DNA of 9,317 nucleotides from Fimbriimonadaceae bacterium (GTDB lineage: Bacteria; Armatimonadota; Fimbriimonadia; Fimbriimonadales; Fimbriimonadaceae): contig JACFNW010000044.1 in the NCBI GenBank assembly GCA_019454665.1, positions 1,105-10,421 on the forward strand. Direction: 5' to 3'. A program made the translations under genes and the position numbers. The notes under the pieces are model-generated. The model had not been told where the DNA came from. It ran no database searches and saw only the letters and a list, made by a program, of their open reading frames with translations. This document shows, in pieces, positions 7,318 to 9,317 of the stretch (position 1 is its first letter; each line of letters opens with the position of its first letter).

Positions 7318-8640
7318 ATGCGCTTGGTTGCTGGGTTATTGTTCGCGTTGAGTTGCCTGTCGGTTTCGGCCCAGGTGTTCGAATTCACCGTTTTGCCCTC
7401 GGCGAGCGGCATCAATGGTGCGATGGAGGTGCGGCTGGACACGGATGGCACGCTGATCGGCAACTACGACACGGCGAGCAACCCCACGGGGACGCGAACC
7501 AAGCCGGGCCTGTTCGGTTCTTTTCTCGACACGGAGAACGTCGCCGTGCCCGTCGAGGTGTTCGGCACGGTCGGCAGCCGCTCGGCGGGTTCGATCTCGA
7601 CCCAATCTTCGGGCAACTTCACGCTGGAACTGGACCCAGCGATGGGCAAGGCGTATGTCACGCGGTTCTCGCTCGACTTCCTGAACGGCTCGTCGCTCTC
7701 GATACCCTCCAACATCTCGCTGCGCCAGAACGGGTTCCGGACGCGTTCGCCCTCGTTCTTCTATCTAGGCGGCACCATCGGGTTGCCGATCGGCAACGTC
7801 ACGGTGGGGTCTCTTCGCGGCACCCAGGTGGAGCCGAGCCCTCTGGGTACATGCAACACGCTTTCGGCGACCCAGTACAGCGTGGCCGTCCCGATCCCGC
7901 TCGTGCTCTCGGGTTCGATGCTTGTCATGGGCTCGGAAATCCCGCTCCCGCCCACGCCGTTTGAAATCCTCCTGCAGGGCGTGGTGACGGTGGATGGTGC
8001 ATCGGCGACGGTGGCTTCGCAGAGCAGTTTCTCGCTCGAAGAGACACGTCAGCCCAACCAGCCGATCCCACCCTTCGATTTGGCGCTGCCCACAACGGGC
8101 GACCCCGCCAACGTGATCATGAACCTCATCCTGACCGAGCAGACCACCTACTTCCAGGGCACGAACACGATGGCCTGTTCGGGCCCCGTGTTGGCCTCGG
8201 GACGCGTGGACGCGACGGTGACCTTCCAGGACCTCGCGCCCGGCATCTACGGCCCGCAGGACGCCACGATGGACATCTACGATGTGGCGACGGGCGACCT
8301 CCTGTACCGCCGAGGACTGTTGCCCGCCGCCGGTCTGCACGCCATCCGATTGCCGCACGGCACCTACGACTTGGCGCTCAAGGAGAGCCACTGGCTGCGC
8401 CGCCGCGTGCGGGTGACGGTCGGAGCGACGCCGGTCGCGGCCACCTTGTCGTTGCTCAACGGCGACGTGAACGGGGACAACTCGGTGAACATTGCCGACT
8501 ACCTGATCGTTCGAGGGGCGTTCGGCACGTCGTCTGGTGGTCCAGGCTATCTGGAGGGGGCAGACTTGGACGGCAATGGTTCGGTCAACGCCACCGACTT
8601 CCTGATCCTCCGCAGGAACTTCGGGCGCTCGGGCGACTGA
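7318..8640 (+). CDS. Secreted protein with C-terminal dockerin domain
   Basis: The 440-residue protein has a signal peptide (residues 1-18) with a probable cut after VSA-18, so it is exported. Residues 19-300 are beta-rich, contain few charged residues, and match no family I recognise. About 305-380 looks like a small beta domain ending in SHWLRRRVRVTVG. A complete dockerin follows at 381-440 with two calcium-binding loops. Loop 1 has D383, N385, D387, S389, N391 and D394; loop 2 has D416, D418, N420, S422, N424 and D427. All ligand positions are filled. Dockerins bind cohesins in cellulosomes, but in Armatimonadota and Planctomycetes they occur widely on secreted proteins with no known scaffold. 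No cohesin is seen here. The gene starts 4 bases after the ligase stop with no Shine-Dalgarno and probably has its own promoter. Its link to DNA repair is likely only positional. Confidence 0.88.
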   Translation: MRLVAGLLFALSCLSVSAQVFEFTVLPSASGINGAMEVRLDTDGTLIGNYDTASNPTGTRTKPGLFGSFLDTENVAVPVEVFGTVGSRSAGSISTQSSGNFTLELDPAMGKAYVTRFSLDFLNGSSLSIPSNISLRQNGFRTRSPSFFYLGGTIGLPIGNVTVGSLRGTQVEPSPLGTCNTLSATQYSVAVPIPLVLSGSMLVMGSEIPLPPTPFEILLQGVVTVDGASATVASQSSFSLEETRQPNQPIPPFDLALPTTGDPANVIMNLILTEQTTYFQGTNTMACSGPVLASGRVDATVTFQDLAPGIYGPQDATMDIYDVATGDLLYRRGLLPAAGLHAIRLPHGTYDLALKESHWLRRRVRVTVGATPVAATLSLLNGDVNGDNSVNIADYLIVRGAFGTSSGGPGYLEGADLDGNGSVNATDFLILRRNFGRSGD

Positions 8641-8650
8641 GCTTGAATGG

Positions 8651-8680
8651 CCTTGGAGGGACGCGCTCCGTCGCGTCCTC
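8651..8680 (-). repeat. Inverted copy 1 of the ACGGAG-loop hairpin repeat
   Basis: The stem is GGACGCG (8659-8665) with CGCGTCC (8672-8678). The loop at 8666-8671 reads CTCCGT on + and ACGGAG on the minus strand. Two more pairs form outside the stem across a bulged base. Read on the minus strand, the copy continues CTCCAAGG, matching the flank of copy 2. Confidence 0.7.
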
Positions 8681-8726
8681 GGCTGTTCGGGCATGACGGA
8701 GTCCTCGACTGTTCGGGCATGACGGA
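8675..8726 (+). repeat. Two 26-base tandem repeats
   Basis: Units 8675-8700 and 8701-8726 are identical except at their eighth base (G in the first, A in the second). Each begins GTCCTCG and ends GGGCATGACGGA. Unit 1 overlaps the right arm of hairpin copy 1, and unit 2 carries the left arm of hairpin copy 2, so the duplication arose inside the hairpin element. Confidence 0.85.
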
Positions 8727-8742
8727 GCATGCCCATCCAACG
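8715..8742 (+). repeat. Copy 2 of the ACGGAG-loop hairpin repeat
   Basis: A perfect 7-bp stem, GGGCATG (8715-8721) with CATGCCC (8728-8734), encloses the loop ACGGAG (8722-8727) and is followed by ATCCAACG. It aligns with the minus strand of copy 1 at 20 of 28 positions, and six of the eight differences are three compensated base pairs. Confidence 0.7.
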
Positions 8743-8760
8743 TTGCCGGGCACAAAGGGG

Positions 8761-8766
8761 TAACTT
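8761..8766 (+). promoter_or_regulatory. Candidate -10 element for a leaderless polA transcript
   Basis: TAACTT ends 7 bases before ATG 8774, the spacing expected when transcription starts at the start codon. No Shine-Dalgarno lies between them; GGGG at 8757-8760 is too far upstream to be a good one. No -35 element is evident. Confidence 0.45.
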
Positions 8767-8773
8767 CGGTCGC

Positions 8774-9317
8774 ATGGCCGACAAGCGCCTCATCATCGTG
8801 GACGGCTACAGCCTGCTGTACCGGGCGTTCTTCGCGACCCGCTACCTGAGCACCAGCGACGGCAAGCCCACCAACGCGTTGTACGGCTTCTGCAACATGC
8901 TCTTCATCCTGTTCGAGCGGGAGCATCCCGACGCCGTCGTCGTGGCGCTCGACGCACCGGGCAAAACGTTCCGGCACCACTACTTCGCCGAGTACAAGGC
9001 CACGCGATCGGAGACCGCCGACGAACTCAAGGCGCAACTCCCTTGGGCGCGGGACCTGATCGCCGCGCTCGGCATCCCCAGCATCGAAGTCACGGGCTTC
9101 GAGGCAGACGACGTCGTGGGCACCATCAGCCGGCTCGCCGAGGAGGAGGGCTATGCGACGCTTATCATCACGGGCGACAACGACGCCCTGCAACTTGTGG
9201 ACGAGAGTGTGCGCGTCGTGACGCCGAAAGTGGGCGTCACCGACGTGCAGGTCATGGACGTGGCGGCCGTCACCGAGAAGTACTCGGTCCCGCCGACCTC
9301 GCTCCCCGATTGGAAGG
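8774..9317 (+). CDS. polA: DNA polymerase I, N-terminal 5'-3' exonuclease part (3' end missing)
   Basis: Only the first 181 codons are in the window; the frame is still open at 9317. The product matches the flap-endonuclease-type domain of DNA polymerase I, which removes RNA primers and damaged flaps while the polymerase fills gaps. The metal-binding motifs are D10 in IIVDGYSLLYRAFF, D60 in ALDAPGKTFRH, Y75-K76 with R79, E110/D112/D113 in FEADDVVGTI, and D135/D137 in TGDNDALQL. Most relatives have lysine where N136 stands. The segment at 170-181 (KYSVPP...LPDWK) is where family members lead into the GDxSDNIPGVPG helix-hairpin-helix. A stand-alone exonuclease cannot be excluded because the polymerase part lies beyond the window, but the opening sequence is typical of full-length PolA. 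The start is well supported by the family N-terminus. A candidate -10 lies just upstream, so the gene probably has its own promoter. Confidence 0.9.
   Translation, partial: MADKRLIIVDGYSLLYRAFFATRYLSTSDGKPTNALYGFCNMLFILFEREHPDAVVVALDAPGKTFRHHYFAEYKATRSETADELKAQLPWARDLIAALGIPSIEVTGFEADDVVGTISRLAEEEGYATLIITGDNDALQLVDESVRVVTPKVGVTDVQVMDVAAVTEKYSVPPTSLPDWK

Larger units (their letters stand above)
8641..8773 (+). other. Non-coding gap with hairpins and tandem repeat
   Basis: This 133-base gap between the dockerin gene and polA has no credible gene. It holds two 7-bp hairpins that are inverted copies of one repeat, a 26-base tandem duplication, and a candidate -10 hexamer for polA. No T-tract follows either hairpin, so neither is a classical intrinsic terminator, although the first could still pause or end dockerin transcription. 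Confidence 0.7.

Noticed and set aside
8656..8680. Intrinsic terminator after the dockerin gene
   Set aside because: The stem is GC-rich but no T-tract follows, so it is listed only as a hairpin repeat.
8675..8726. CRISPR array
   Set aside because: The two units are directly adjacent with no spacer and there are no further copies or cas genes.

Overview
The window is GC-rich by eye (not counted) and every convincing gene lies on the + strand. The most likely source is a diderm bacterium of the Armatimonadota, perhaps Fimbriimonadia. This rests on a secreted protein ending in an SHWLRRR-type segment followed directly by a dockerin, on secreted proteins of the 'GWNLISNP' kind, on an OstA/LptA-like envelope protein, and on start sites that look leaderless. 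It is an inference from remembered protein styles, not a search result; a planctomycete or related group is the main alternative.

Layout. (1) 1-2454 is the 3' part of a large secreted or surface protein with no known enzymatic motif. (2) 2454-3335 is a lipoprotein with a ten-glycine linker and three carboxypeptidase-regulatory-like beta domains. (3) 3319-4719 is a membrane-anchored LptC/LptA (OstA)-like protein. (4) 4729-5733 is a beta-CASP metallo-beta-lactamase nuclease of the DNA-ligase-associated exonuclease family. (5) 5730-7313 is an ATP-dependent DNA ligase whose real start is a GTG. (6) 7318-8640 is a secreted protein with a complete C-terminal dockerin. (7) 8641-8773 is the only sizeable non-coding stretch and holds two hairpins and a tandem repeat. 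(8) 8774 to the window end is the start of DNA polymerase I.

Genes 1 to 5 overlap or are separated by at most 9 bases, so they look like one operon that runs from envelope functions into DNA repair. The nuclease and ligase overlap by 4 bases and form a functional pair: the nuclease would trim DNA ends and the ligase would seal them. Their usual companions in other bacteria, an Lhr-type helicase and a metallophosphoesterase, are not in this window. PolA, a gap-filling polymerase, follows after the dockerin gene. The dockerin gene and polA each have a TANNNT hexamer 6-7 bases before the ATG and no Shine-Dalgarno sequence. The internal genes 2, 3 and 5 have Shine-Dalgarno-like sequences.

The most unusual signal is in the 133-base gap before polA. 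Two 7-bp hairpins lie there as inverted copies of one repeat. They share the same 6-base loop and flank, but differ at three base pairs that are all compensated.
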